The notes under the pieces: generated by a model
The model's input: only the letters and a program-made list of their open reading frames with translations
The model's database searches: none
What the model was told of the DNA's origin: nothing
Origin: Methanothrix thermoacetophila PT
GTDB lineage: Archaea; Halobacteriota; Methanosarcinia; Methanotrichales; Methanotrichaceae
Length of the DNA stretch: 64,000 bases
Direction: 5' to 3'
Assembly (NCBI RefSeq): GCF_000014945.1
Contig: NC_008553.1
Span: forward strand, 1,364,001 to 1,428,000
Shown here: positions 53,592 through 61,958 of the stretch, piece by piece
How the letters are laid out: each line of letters begins with the position of its first letter
How positions within the stretch are numbered: the stretch's first letter is position 1
Translations under genes and position numbers: made by a program

Positions 53592-54398
53592 ATGTACGGA
53601 AAAATGGTCAGGCTTGAGAGGATCGTGAACCGTGCGACAGGGCGCTCTGTCATAGTGCCGATGGATCATGGTGTTACTCTGGGGCCGATAAAGGGCATAA
53701 GATCCATGAAGAATACTGTGGATGCTGTGGCGTCATCTGGAGCAGATGCGGCTGTTGTTCACAAAGGCGCTGCGATATTCGGCCACCGTGGCTACGGGCG
53801 TGATCTTGGCCTGATAATTCATCTCTCCGCGTCCACATCGCTCGGGCCGGATCCGAACAACAAGGTGCTTGTGGCCACTGTGGAAGAGGCCCTGAAGCTC
53901 GGAGCAGATGGTGTCAGCATTCATGTCAACATCGGTGCAGAGGACGAGGCACAGATGCTCTCCCTCCTCGGATCAATCTCAAGAAGCTGCCAGGAGTGGG
54001 GGATGCCGCTGATGGCGATGATGTACCCCCGCGGGAGAAAGATCTCGAATGAGTACGCGGAGGAGTTTGTTGGACATGCAGCCAGGGTCGGCGCGGAGCT
54101 CGGGGCGGATATCATCAAAACATCCTACACTGGGGATCCAGACAGCTTCTCCCGAGTTGTGGATGGATGCCCTGTGCCGCTGGTTGTCGCGGGCGGACCG
54201 AAGGTCAGCTCAGAGATGGACCTGCTGAGAATGGTCAGGGACGCCGTAGATGCTGGAGCGAGTGGCGTCGCCATAGGCAGGAACATATTCCAGCACGAGA
54301 ATCCCTCGATCATCACGAGAAGGATATGCGCCGTGGTGCACAGAGGGTACACGCCTGAGGAGGCGATGGAGATCAGAGGCCATGAGGATGTCAGGTAG
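53592..54398 (+). CDS. ADH synthase / class I aldolase-like (archaeal shikimate)
   Basis: A 268-residue DhnA-type class I aldolase homolog: [25 protein letters not shown], then [11 protein letters not shown] with the Schiff-base lysine, and VAGGPK. This group includes 2-amino-3,7-dideoxy-D-threo-hept-6-ulosonate synthase, which starts the archaeal route to dehydroquinate and aromatic amino acids, and archaeal fructose-bisphosphate aldolase. The sequence fits ADH synthase well, but the two are hard to separate by eye. It is monocistronic. Confidence 0.78.
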   Translation: MYGKMVRLERIVNRATGRSVIVPMDHGVTLGPIKGIRSMKNTVDAVASSGADAAVVHKGAAIFGHRGYGRDLGLIIHLSASTSLGPDPNNKVLVATVEEALKLGADGVSIHVNIGAEDEAQMLSLLGSISRSCQEWGMPLMAMMYPRGRKISNEYAEEFVGHAARVGAELGADIIKTSYTGDPDSFSRVVDGCPVPLVVAGGPKVSSEMDLLRMVRDAVDAGASGVAIGRNIFQHENPSIITRRICAVVHRGYTPEEAMEIRGHEDVR

Positions 54399-54732
54399 CT
54401 CTTGTTTTTTATGGAGTGAGACCACCTGCAGCGTATGTGATAAAAAGAGGCGTCTGAGGATGAAAGCATTTGAAGCTCAGGCCATGTTTCTTCCAAAAAT
54501 GGCCTGAGGCAGGTGGTTAACCCTCTACTGTCATGCTTTTAACTCTGTGGAGCGGAGAAGGCCGGTGGTGGCGGAAACCTCGGTCTTAAGGCATGAGCAG
54601 TTGACGGTGAGGTCTCCCCAAGGTCTCCCCAGGATCCTGATTCCCCGGATGGTGGTGCAAAACATATTGGCGGCCACCACGGGACAAGGGGCGCTGGCGA
54701 TTGCTGTCACAGTTTTGAGACGACTTCGATAG
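54399..54732. other. Intergenic region with nested inverted repeats
   Basis: No convincing gene. Bases 54421-54517 form a nested structure: outer pair ACCACCTGC/GCAGGTGGT and inner pair CTCAGGCCAT/ATGGCCTGAG (54476-54485 and 54499-54508). A short direct repeat AGGTCTCCCC occurs near 54610. Confidence 0.5.
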
Positions 54733-55491
54733 TTACCCGCCCTCGAACCTCCGGACCAGCTCTTCCTTGATGCTCTTTATGGCCTCTACAGCAGGCCCAC
54801 CCACATCTACAGGCGCCCTCCCGCTGAGGTCTGCCTCGATCAGATTCCTGTCGAAGGGTATCGTTCCGAGAACAGGTATTCCCATCTCCTCGAGCTTCTC
54901 CTTCACTATTCCGGGATCATCGGTTTTGTTGATCACGGCCAGCAGGTTTGTTATTCCTATGTTCTCGCCTAGTCTTTTAATGCGCTCGACGGTCTCTATG
55001 GATCTCAGGCCGGGCTCGACGACCACTATCATCGCATCAACGCCTCTCGCCGTGCCCCTGCCAAGATGCTCTATGCCCGCCTCCATGTCAAGTATCACGA
55101 CATCTTTCTCCTTGGAGATGACATGCCTGAGAAGCGCCTTCAGGAACGCGCTCGCAGGGCACATACATCCGCTACCGCCCGTCTCCAGCGTGCCCATGAC
55201 AGCAAACCTCACGCCATCAGGACCTATGCATCCGCATTTGTCTATCACATCATCTACTTTCGGATTCAGACGGTACATGCCCATCGGCATTCCCGCCCTC
55301 TCCTCAATGAGCTCTTTGTATTCGGTGATGGGCCTCGGATTCTTTTCTATCCCAAGAGCTGATCCGAGGTTCATATCAGGGTCCGCGTCTATCGCGAGAA
55401 CCCTGTAGCCATCACGAGCGAACAGACGCGCAAGCGTTCCAGCGAGAGTTGTCTTGCCAACACCACCCTTTCCCGAGACTGCGAGCTTTAT
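54733..55491 (-). CDS. cooC: CooC-like nickel/CODH maturation ATPase, ATA start
   Basis: A 252-residue MinD/CooC-type ATPase. The deviant Walker A motif is VSGKGGVGKTTLAG at residues 5-18, followed by IDADPDMNLGSALG. GSGCMCPASAFLKALLRHV contains the CxC metal site typical of CooC, which inserts nickel in carbon monoxide dehydrogenase. No ATG, GTG or TTG precedes the P-loop in frame: an in-frame TAA lies at 55516-55518. ATA at 55489-55491 falls where CooC proteins start (x-K-L-A-V) and has GGGGGT upstream. A start at ATG 55374 would remove the P-loop. It diverges from the class II reductase gene. Confidence 0.82.
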   Translation of the reverse strand: MKLAVSGKGGVGKTTLAGTLARLFARDGYRVLAIDADPDMNLGSALGIEKNPRPITEYKELIEERAGMPMGMYRLNPKVDDVIDKCGCIGPDGVRFAVMGTLETGGSGCMCPASAFLKALLRHVISKEKDVVILDMEAGIEHLGRGTARGVDAMIVVVEPGLRSIETVERIKRLGENIGITNLLAVINKTDDPGIVKEKLEEMGIPVLGTIPFDRNLIEADLSGRAPVDVGGPAVEAIKSIKEELVRRFEGG

Positions 55492-55506
55492 TGCGACGAC
55501 CCCCAG

Positions 55507-55555
55507 AGTCTGTGTTTATATCCACGTAAAGGATATTGGTATATATCGTTTGCAC
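55507..55555. promoter_or_regulatory. Divergent promoters of cooC and class II reductase
   Basis: GGATATAAAC (minus strand, about 55513-55522) suits the CooC-like gene. GGTATATATCG (plus strand, about 55538-55548) suits the reductase. Both imply transcription starts about 25 bases on, near the presumed start codons, so both messages are nearly leaderless. Confidence 0.5.
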
Positions 55556-57602
55556 CGGGGGGATCGAGCTGGTCGAGAGGATAAGAAAGAGGGATGGGCG
55601 AATAGTCGATTTTGACCCCTCGAGGATATCCAGGGCGATATCAAAGGCATTCAATGCGCTGGGCATCGTGGACGAGAAGACACCCGTGGAGCTCGCCGGA
55701 AGGGTCGTGGATGTAGTGGACGAGCGCTTCAGGGATGAAATACCGTCCGTGGAGGACGTCCAGGATATCGTAGAGGAGGTTTTGATAGACGCTGGTTACG
55801 CCCAGGTCGCCAAGGCGTACATACTCTACAGGCAGAGGCGGTCCGAGATACGGGAGGCGAAGCACTATCTTGGTGTTGCAGACGATCTCAAGCTGAGCGT
55901 CAACGCGATCGAGGTTCTGAAGAAGAGGTATCTGAAAAGAGATGAGTTTGGGAATGTCGTCGAGACCCCTGGGGAGATGTTCGAGCGTGTCGCTTCAGCT
56001 GTATCTGCAGTGGAGAGGCGCTACGAAGGCGATGCAGATGACGCCAGAAAGAAATTTCTCTCTATGATGAGATCTCTCAGCTTCCTCCCCAACTCCCCGA
56101 CGCTGATGAACGCCGGCCTCCCCCTCGGCCAGCTCTCAGCATGCTTTGTGGTTCCTGTGGAGGACTCGATCGCTGGTATATTCGACGCTCTGAAGTACAT
56201 GGCGCTGATACATCAGAGTGGTGGGGGGACTGGATTCAGCTTCTCCAGGCTCCGCCCGAAGGGGGACGTCGTCAGGAGCACTGGCGGCATCGCCAGCGGC
56301 CCTGTATCGTTCATGCGCATATTCGACGCCGCTACAGATGTGATAAAGCAGGGTGGTAGGAGAAGGGGCGCGAACATGGGCATTTTGAGAGTGGATCATC
56401 CGGATATAACAGAGTTCATCGCATGCAAGGATCGTGGCGGCATGGATAACTTCAACATCTCTGTGGCGATAACGGAGGAGTTCATGCGCCAGTGCGAGCG
56501 CGATGGATCTGTGGAGCTGATAAATCCAAGGACAGGAGAGGCGACCGGTGAGATGAGCGCCAGGGATCTAATGGTCATGATGGCGACGTACGCATGGCGC
56601 CGTGGTGATCCTGGAGTGGTATTCATCGACAGGATTAACGCGCTGCACCCTGTCCCGGGAATCATAGAGGCGACAAACCCCTGTGGAGAGCAGCCACTCC
56701 TCCCGTTCGAGTCATGCAACCTCGGTTCTGTGAACCTGAGCAGAATGGTTGAGAGAGGAGAGATCTCTTGGGACAGACTGGAGGAGACCGTAAGGCTTGC
56801 AGTCAGGTTTCTCGACGATGTCATAGATGCGAACAGATTCCCGCTGAAGCAGATAGAGGATGCGACACTGCGCACGAGAAAGATCGGGCTGGGGGTCATG
56901 GGGTTCGCCGAGATGTTGATCCAGCTGGGAGTATCGTACGCGTCACAGGATGCCCTCAGGATCGCGGAGGAGCTGATGGCGTTCATCACAAAAACAGCGC
57001 GCGAGGAGTCATGCGCCCTGGGGAGGGAGAGGGGGTCCTTCCCGCTCTTCGAGGAGTCCTCCTTGAAGAAATGGGATGCGATGAGGAACGCAACAGTCAC
57101 CACGATCGCACCCACCGGCACAATAAGCATAATCGCCGGCACCTCCTCAGGCATCGAGCCGCTCTTCGCCGTGTCCTTTGTCCGGCACGTCCTTGAGGGA
57201 GCGAGACTGATAGAGAGCTCTCCGCTCTTCGAGAGGATGGCATCCGAGAGGGGCATAATGACGCCGGCGCTGAGGGCAGAGGTCGCGCGCAGGGGCTCGA
57301 TACAGGAGATCCCGGGGATTCCCGATGATATTAAAGAGCTGTTCCTCACCGCCCTGGATATAAGCCCGGAGCAGCACGTCAGAATCCAGGCAGCGTTCCA
57401 GAAGCACACAGACAATGCGGTCTCGAAGACTGTGAACCTCCCGGAGAAAGCATCTGTGAGCGATGTCATAAAGGTCTACAGACTTGCGTACGAGCTGGGC
57501 TGCAAGGGGATCACTGTGTACAGATACGGCTCCAGGGAGCAGGTGCTCTACCTCGGAGAGCCAGACGCCCTCGCGAACGGCTGCAGGTTCTGCGGTGGAT
57601 GA
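55536..57602 (+). CDS. nrdJ: Adenosylcobalamin-dependent ribonucleotide reductase (class II)
   Basis: Up to 688 residues. An ATP-cone (about 15-100; VERIRKRDGRIVDFDPSRIS) precedes the barrel with LSACFVVPVEDS, NPCGEQPLLPFESCNLGSVN (active cysteine near 380) and ATVTTIAPTGTIS. The C-terminal GCRFCGG supplies redox-active cysteines. It needs adenosylcobalamin but no second subunit. TTG 55536 is the only canonical start, yet it lies within the TATA region. CTG 55569, with GGGGGG six bases upstream, would give the family-like VERIRKRDG start and may be real. Confidence 0.92.
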   Translation: MVYIVCTGGIELVERIRKRDGRIVDFDPSRISRAISKAFNALGIVDEKTPVELAGRVVDVVDERFRDEIPSVEDVQDIVEEVLIDAGYAQVAKAYILYRQRRSEIREAKHYLGVADDLKLSVNAIEVLKKRYLKRDEFGNVVETPGEMFERVASAVSAVERRYEGDADDARKKFLSMMRSLSFLPNSPTLMNAGLPLGQLSACFVVPVEDSIAGIFDALKYMALIHQSGGGTGFSFSRLRPKGDVVRSTGGIASGPVSFMRIFDAATDVIKQGGRRRGANMGILRVDHPDITEFIACKDRGGMDNFNISVAITEEFMRQCERDGSVELINPRTGEATGEMSARDLMVMMATYAWRRGDPGVVFIDRINALHPVPGIIEATNPCGEQPLLPFESCNLGSVNLSRMVERGEISWDRLEETVRLAVRFLDDVIDANRFPLKQIEDATLRTRKIGLGVMGFAEMLIQLGVSYASQDALRIAEELMAFITKTAREESCALGRERGSFPLFEESSLKKWDAMRNATVTTIAPTGTISIIAGTSSGIEPLFAVSFVRHVLEGARLIESSPLFERMASERGIMTPALRAEVARRGSIQEIPGIPDDIKELFLTALDISPEQHVRIQAAFQKHTDNAVSKTVNLPEKASVSDVIKVYRLAYELGCKGITVYRYGSREQVLYLGEPDALANGCRFCGG

Positions 57603-57702
57603 GTGAGTCTCTCTTTGAATCCCCCGATCATCCTGCCAAAACAAACCACCTCAACGAAGCTGAACAGATGCCGCGCATATCCCTCTGCAGGATCTCTCCG
57701 AC

Positions 57703-59418
57703 TCATATCCCGAGATGCCTCATGAGATCCTTCGCGCTCAGTGTGTTTATCACATTAGATGGCTCCAGCCATCCCCGGCGTGCAACCGTAACACCGTATC
57801 GCATGAAGCCCAGCTGATCGGGTGAATGGGCGTCTGTGCTGATCGCCATCCTCACACCCATCTCCTTAGCGCGCCTCGCCCATTCATCACTGAGATCCAG
57901 CCTCTCAGGGTATGCATTGATCTCCATGATCGTGCCTGTCCTGGCAGCAGTCTCGAGAATCAAATCCATATCGACCCGGTATGGCTCCCTCCTCCCTATG
58001 ATCCGCCCCGTGGGATGCGCGATTATATCGACGTGCTCGTTCTCCATCGCGGCCACAAGCCTGCTGTTGATCTCTCGCTCCTTCTGGCTCTGTGCCATGT
58101 GGATCGCTGCCACCACCACATCACATCTCTCCAGAATCTCATCCCTGTAATCCAGGCTGCCATCCGCCCTTATATCAACCTCTGTTCCAGCAAGTATCCT
58201 AAATCCCTCGAGACCCTCGTTCATTCTGTATATCGTCTCCACCTTCTCCAGGAGCCTCTCCTCAGAGATGCCTCCGGCTATCCCGACGCTCGGCGAGTGG
58301 TCTGTGATTGCTATGTACTCATACCCCAGCGATCTCGCGTGAGAGACCATCTCCTCGATGGATCCGACGCCATCAGACCATGTGCTATGGACATGGAGAT
58401 CTCCTTTTATGCTGGACAGATCCACAAGCTCAGGGAGTCGATTGGCAAGCGCAGCCTCGATCTCACCGCGATCCTCCCTCAGCTCAGGGGGTATGTACTG
58501 CATGCCAAGCGCCTTGTACACATCCTCCTCGCGATCGAAGAAGAGCTCCTCTCCTGTGTCCAGCCTCTTGAGGGAGTACTCTGAGAGAGAGTAACCGCGC
58601 TGTAGTGCTATGCCGCGCAGCTTCACGTTGTGCTCCTTCGAGCCCGTGAAGTACTGGAGCAGGGTTCCGTATGATCTCGGCTCGACGATCCTCAGATCGA
58701 CCTGAACAGTGCCCTCGATGATGATGCTGGCCTTCGTCGGGCCCTGGCCCAGAATATCATCGACCATCGGCATGCGAACGAAAGCAGCTATCGACTCTGA
58801 TGGCCTTGATGATGTCGCCAGGATGTCTATATCCCCAACGGTCTCCTTACCCCTCCGGTAGCTCCCGGCAACGGTGATGTTGCTCAGCCCCTCAATACCC
58901 TCCAGGTGTCTCATGATATGCTCAACGATGCGCACAGCGACGCTGAGCGGTATGCGTGTGGAGCGCCTCCTGTGCCGCTCTATCGCCTTCAGTATGTTTG
59001 CCTCTTTCGTCGGCCCCATGCCGGGAAGCCTTCGGATTCTGTGCTGCCGCGCAGCAGCCTCGAGCTCATCAACTGTTGATACACCGAGCTTCTCGTGGAG
59101 GAGCGCGACAGTCTTGGGTCCCACGCCCTGGAGCTGGAGCAGCTCCTTCATGCCCTTCGGTGTGGAAGAGACGAGATCGTCATACGCTTTTATGTGGCCT
59201 GTTGTGAGGTACTCTGAGATCTTCTCTGCAATCGCCTTTCCAACCCCAGGTATTCTGTCAAGCTCTCCACGCCTCCAGACATCCTCGATATCCTCTTTAA
59301 GAGACTCGATGGCTCTCGCGGCTCTGCTGTAGGCTATCACCTTGAAGCGGTTCTCCCCTCTGATCTCCAGCAGCTCCCCCATCTCATAGAGTATGGCCGC
59401 GATCTCCTTGTTTCTCAC
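57703..59418 (-). CDS. polX: DNA polymerase X with PHP exonuclease domain
   Basis: A 571-residue repair polymerase. Helix-hairpin-helix repeats (about 45-150; IPGVGKAIAEKI, LQGVGPKTVALL, LPGMGPTKEANIL) precede the palm with GSYRRGKETVGDIDIL (catalytic Asp pair). The C-terminal PHP domain (about 330-565) has GDLHVHSTWSDG, AITDHS, and STDAHSPDQLGF, the metal-binding residues of the 3'-5' exonuclease/AP-endonuclease activity. GTG 59418 gives the family-length start (RNKEIAAILYEMGELLE); the frame is open upstream. Confidence 0.93.
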   Translation of the reverse strand: MRNKEIAAILYEMGELLEIRGENRFKVIAYSRAARAIESLKEDIEDVWRRGELDRIPGVGKAIAEKISEYLTTGHIKAYDDLVSSTPKGMKELLQLQGVGPKTVALLHEKLGVSTVDELEAAARQHRIRRLPGMGPTKEANILKAIERHRRRSTRIPLSVAVRIVEHIMRHLEGIEGLSNITVAGSYRRGKETVGDIDILATSSRPSESIAAFVRMPMVDDILGQGPTKASIIIEGTVQVDLRIVEPRSYGTLLQYFTGSKEHNVKLRGIALQRGYSLSEYSLKRLDTGEELFFDREEDVYKALGMQYIPPELREDRGEIEAALANRLPELVDLSSIKGDLHVHSTWSDGVGSIEEMVSHARSLGYEYIAITDHSPSVGIAGGISEERLLEKVETIYRMNEGLEGFRILAGTEVDIRADGSLDYRDEILERCDVVVAAIHMAQSQKEREINSRLVAAMENEHVDIIAHPTGRIIGRREPYRVDMDLILETAARTGTIMEINAYPERLDLSDEWARRAKEMGVRMAISTDAHSPDQLGFMRYGVTVARRGWLEPSNVINTLSAKDLMRHLGI

Positions 59419-59586
59419 ATGATTAAATCGTACAAGGTGGTATAACAAACTTGGCTCATGTGGCTTCATGGCTGAGATCGATCCGCTCTGCGCGCAAACT
59501 CACAAAATCCATTGCAGCACAGGTTCCAGTGCTCTTTGGTTGTCTCGAAGGGCCTGGAATCTCAGATCACAACTTCCAAAAACAGC

Positions 59587-60048
59587 TCATCTCAGCTTAT
59601 CCAGTGCTGAGCATGATGGATATCCTTCCTGCGACTGGACCGGTGTTATCATCACGTTGGACGTCGCGATGGCGCTCCCGCCCCTGCCCATGTTGATCGC
59701 TATGACTGTGATCTTGTCAAGAGAGATGTCCATGTAGTTTATCCTGGGCGCGCTCTCAGCGATCTCGCCGCCGTATGAGAGATCCCTCTCCATATTCGAG
59801 TTCAGAGCAACGAGATCTCCTGTGCTGGAAGGCGCGAGCTTGGCGAAAGACGCACTTGGTATCTCAGGGATATCTGTCTGCATTAAACTCAGGTTGCTGG
59901 ATTTGCGGAGAAAATCCTGATGGAACGCCCGTACATCCTCTATGGAGAGACCCTGCACGCTCTCCTGGGCAGATGCATTTGCAAGAAAAATCAGTGCAAC
60001 ACCCGTCAGCAGAATCATAATGCTGACGGGCGATTGCATATTGTTCAT
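59587..60048 (-). CDS. Secreted protein, paralog of its upstream neighbour
   Basis: A 153-residue exported protein; signal peptide about 1-28 (ending ANASAQ). The mature part has no recognised domain. Its C-terminal half (INYMDISLDKITVIAINMG, then GGSAIATSNVMITPVQ) has the same pattern as the end of the protein encoded 21 bases upstream (GSRATNTVTITTQQ), so the two are probably paralogs. Both are on one transcript. A structural surface role is possible. Confidence 0.7.
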   Translation of the reverse strand: MNNMQSPVSIMILLTGVALIFLANASAQESVQGLSIEDVRAFHQDFLRKSSNLSLMQTDIPEIPSASFAKLAPSSTGDLVALNSNMERDLSYGGEIAESAPRINYMDISLDKITVIAINMGRGGSAIATSNVMITPVQSQEGYPSCSALDKLR

Positions 60049-60069
60049 AACCTCCTGCTACTCCCCTGC

Positions 60070-60489
60070 TCACTTCTGCTGTGTTGTTATTGTGACTGTG
60101 TTAGTGGCTCTGCTGCCGGCACCAGCGCCAAGGGCTATCTGCTGTGGAAGTCCGATCCTCTCGAGGTTGACGGTTGTTGGTGCGGCATTTCCAAGATCAC
60201 AGCAGGCGTTTGCATCCTGGTTCTTGGTCACCGTCTTTGAGTTCGCTGCAACCGCGCCGAATGCCGCAACAGCCACATCCGGGCCTGCTGCGGAGTAGAT
60301 GTCATCGTAGTTGTAGTTCTGTCCTGGAATGACCGGGAAAGCAAAGCCAGCGCCGCCCGCGGAGTAGACTCCATTGGCAGCTATGAACGCTGTCTGAGAT
60401 GTGCCCATCCCAGCCATCGGGGCAAAGTCCTGGGCCATGGCAGTGGTCAACAGCGCCAGTGTCACAGCCAGCAATATCGCTCCTTTCAT
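60070..60489 (-). CDS. Secreted Gly/Ala-rich protein
   Basis: A 139-residue exported protein from ATG 60489 (an ATG six codons upstream is less likely); signal peptide about 1-20 (ending TTAMAQ). The mature sequence is rich in Gly, Ala, Thr and Asn, with stretches such as ANGVYSAGGAGFAFPVIPG and a CC pair in DANACCDLGN. Such composition suits an aggregating or structural extracellular protein. An AT-rich promoter region (around 60540-60560) stands upstream. Confidence 0.7.
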   Translation of the reverse strand: MKGAILLAVTLALLTTAMAQDFAPMAGMGTSQTAFIAANGVYSAGGAGFAFPVIPGQNYNYDDIYSAAGPDVAVAAFGAVAANSKTVTKNQDANACCDLGNAAPTTVNLERIGLPQQIALGAGAGSRATNTVTITTQQK

Positions 60490-61271
60490 GTTTTTTTCAC
60501 CACCCATACATCCTTTAGATGTAAGAGTTAATCTACTTGGAATTATTTATATTTTTTGGTAACTTTCTTAAGTCATGGTTATATATTCTAACAAAGATAT
60601 CAAATGAATCTAACCGCATGCCTGCAATTAAATCTGATGGATAATAAATGCACTGGCCGTATGACAGTGCAGAGTCTCCCAAAAATGATCCAGGTCTCGA
60701 CACCAGACATCGTATACTATCATAATATAATATTCAAAACTGAATAGCAAAGCTAACTCTGTTTGTTGAGAGAAACCCTTCGCGCAGCTAAAAGCCGCAA
60801 ACCTGTGGAGGTAATGCTGTCAGTTACCCTTCAGTGCTACCCATCCATCGTTGCACTTTGTGCTCATGGAGTATAAACTTTCCGAAAATGATGATGAACA
60901 CCGCAAGTGGTCTACCTTTGTTGAGTTGATCCGATGGGGTTGGCTCCCTGAATGTGTTTATTTTGAAAGATATCGACATCGAAATCGATATCCAGTGGTC
61001 TGTTAGTTTTTTGACGTCTCATTGTTTGGTTGATGGCTATGAATCGCCTGCAGTTATTTCTTTTGCGCTTATCCACACATCACAGGTAGATTACCACACC
61101 GTAAGAGCACAGAGAATCCGCACGCTCTTATCCATATGATAACTTACCCATAGAAGTACTGGTTCTGCTATGCATCCCTGGTGAATGAATAAGTGCGTTC
61201 AGCAACCACATTGTACGACCCACAAGTTGCCAAGCACATAAGAGCGAATACGCATGCTGTCTGTTTAGTAA
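60490..61271. other. Gene-poor region, about 780 bp
   Basis: No convincing gene. It contains the promoter region of the secreted pair at its left end and a hairpin-type dispersed repeat (61182-61246) at its right. Short frames around 60860-61000 look like decayed coding sequence but match nothing I recognise. Confidence 0.45.
61182..61246. repeat. Hairpin-type dispersed repeat, copy 3
   Basis: TGAATGAATAAGTGCGTTCAGCAACC ... is matched block by block with 7334-7394: shared CAGCAACC, AAGTTGC and CACA.AAGAGCG. The halves can pair (CAGCAAC-like with GTTGCC), forming a hairpin. It lies just downstream of the tRNA gene. Confidence 0.5.
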
Positions 61272-61366
61272 AGCCGCCGATGGGATTCGAACCCATGAAC
61301 TGCTGATATCCCGGAGCCTGAGGCTCATACGAATCAGCCGCTCTAACCGGGCTAAGCCACGGCGGC
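61272..61366 (-). tRNA. tRNA-Thr (CGT) with 20-base intron
   Basis: A 95-base pre-tRNA: acceptor GCCGCCG/CGGCGGC, D arm from GCTTAGCC to AGAGC, anticodon stem GCTGA/TCAGC, T stem ATGGG/CCCAT with TTCGAAT. Removing 20 bases (61308-61327) after position 37 yields loop TTCGTAA and anticodon CGT. The intron contains the hairpin GAGCC-TCA-GGCTC, consistent with an archaeal bulge-helix-bulge splice site. Mature length is 75 bases, without encoded CCA. Confidence 0.88.
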
Positions 61367-61653
61367 ACAGGATGGTGTTGTGACAGATCCTGATTTAAGC
61401 ATTGCGATCGTGAGAATGTGCTGCCTACATCACAAGTGCTTCCCCGGATCACAGACTCATCCGGATGTCAGTGTATTTCAGATGCATGCAGCCTGTTGGG
61501 GTCATGTGGCGTGTCAGCCGTCAGACAGCTCGTCCAGTAATTTGAGCCAGTGACCATGGTCCGGCTTAATCTCTGCAAACCACGCCGCAGACCGGGAGCT
61601 CTGCCAATTCAGGCGGTTGTCATTCATCTGGGACATACGAAGCGAGGATGGAT

Positions 61654-61884
61654 TCAGGCCCTCCCCTCATCTCCAGTCTCGACCCTGTCAAGTATCGCCT
61701 TGAACTCTGCCCACAGCTCTATGGGTATGCGCACACCATTCTTCGACCACCCGGTATATCTCTCAGAGGTCAGGTACTCCCTGATATCCACACCCACAGA
61801 CCCCCTGAACTCCGTCTTCCTGATCACAACCTCTGTGCTCTCGTTCTTTCTGATCCTCCCGATCTCCTCATCCACCTCGTTCAC
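61654..61884 (-). CDS. PC4/Sub1-like ssDNA-binding protein
   Basis: A 76-residue protein from GTG 61884. VVIRKTEFRGSVGVDIREYL, then YTGWSKNGVRIPIELWAEFK matches the single PC4 (Sub1) transcriptional-coactivator fold that binds single-stranded DNA. Upstream in-frame ATG codons would add a cysteine-rich leader overlapping the divergent gene and are not credible; GGAG sits upstream of the GTG. A role in transcription or DNA protection is inferred from the fold. Confidence 0.72.
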   Translation of the reverse strand: MNEVDEEIGRIRKNESTEVVIRKTEFRGSVGVDIREYLTSERYTGWSKNGVRIPIELWAEFKAILDRVETGDEGRA

Positions 61885-61958
61885 CTCCCAGGCTCCAATC
61901 TCCGCTCCTGCTAAATACTTTGTGCACCTACAAAATGAGAAACCTGCGAGATGTGAGC

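Noticed and set aside
54547-54732. 61-codon plus-strand frame before the cooC-like gene, suspected transposase relic
   Set aside because: No conserved residue or neighbouring inverted repeat supports a transposase; left as non-coding.
60954-61139. Short frame in the 60.5-61.3 kb gap
   Set aside because: No ribosome site and no similarity recognised; isoleucine/aspartate-rich stretch looks like chance in AT-rich DNA.
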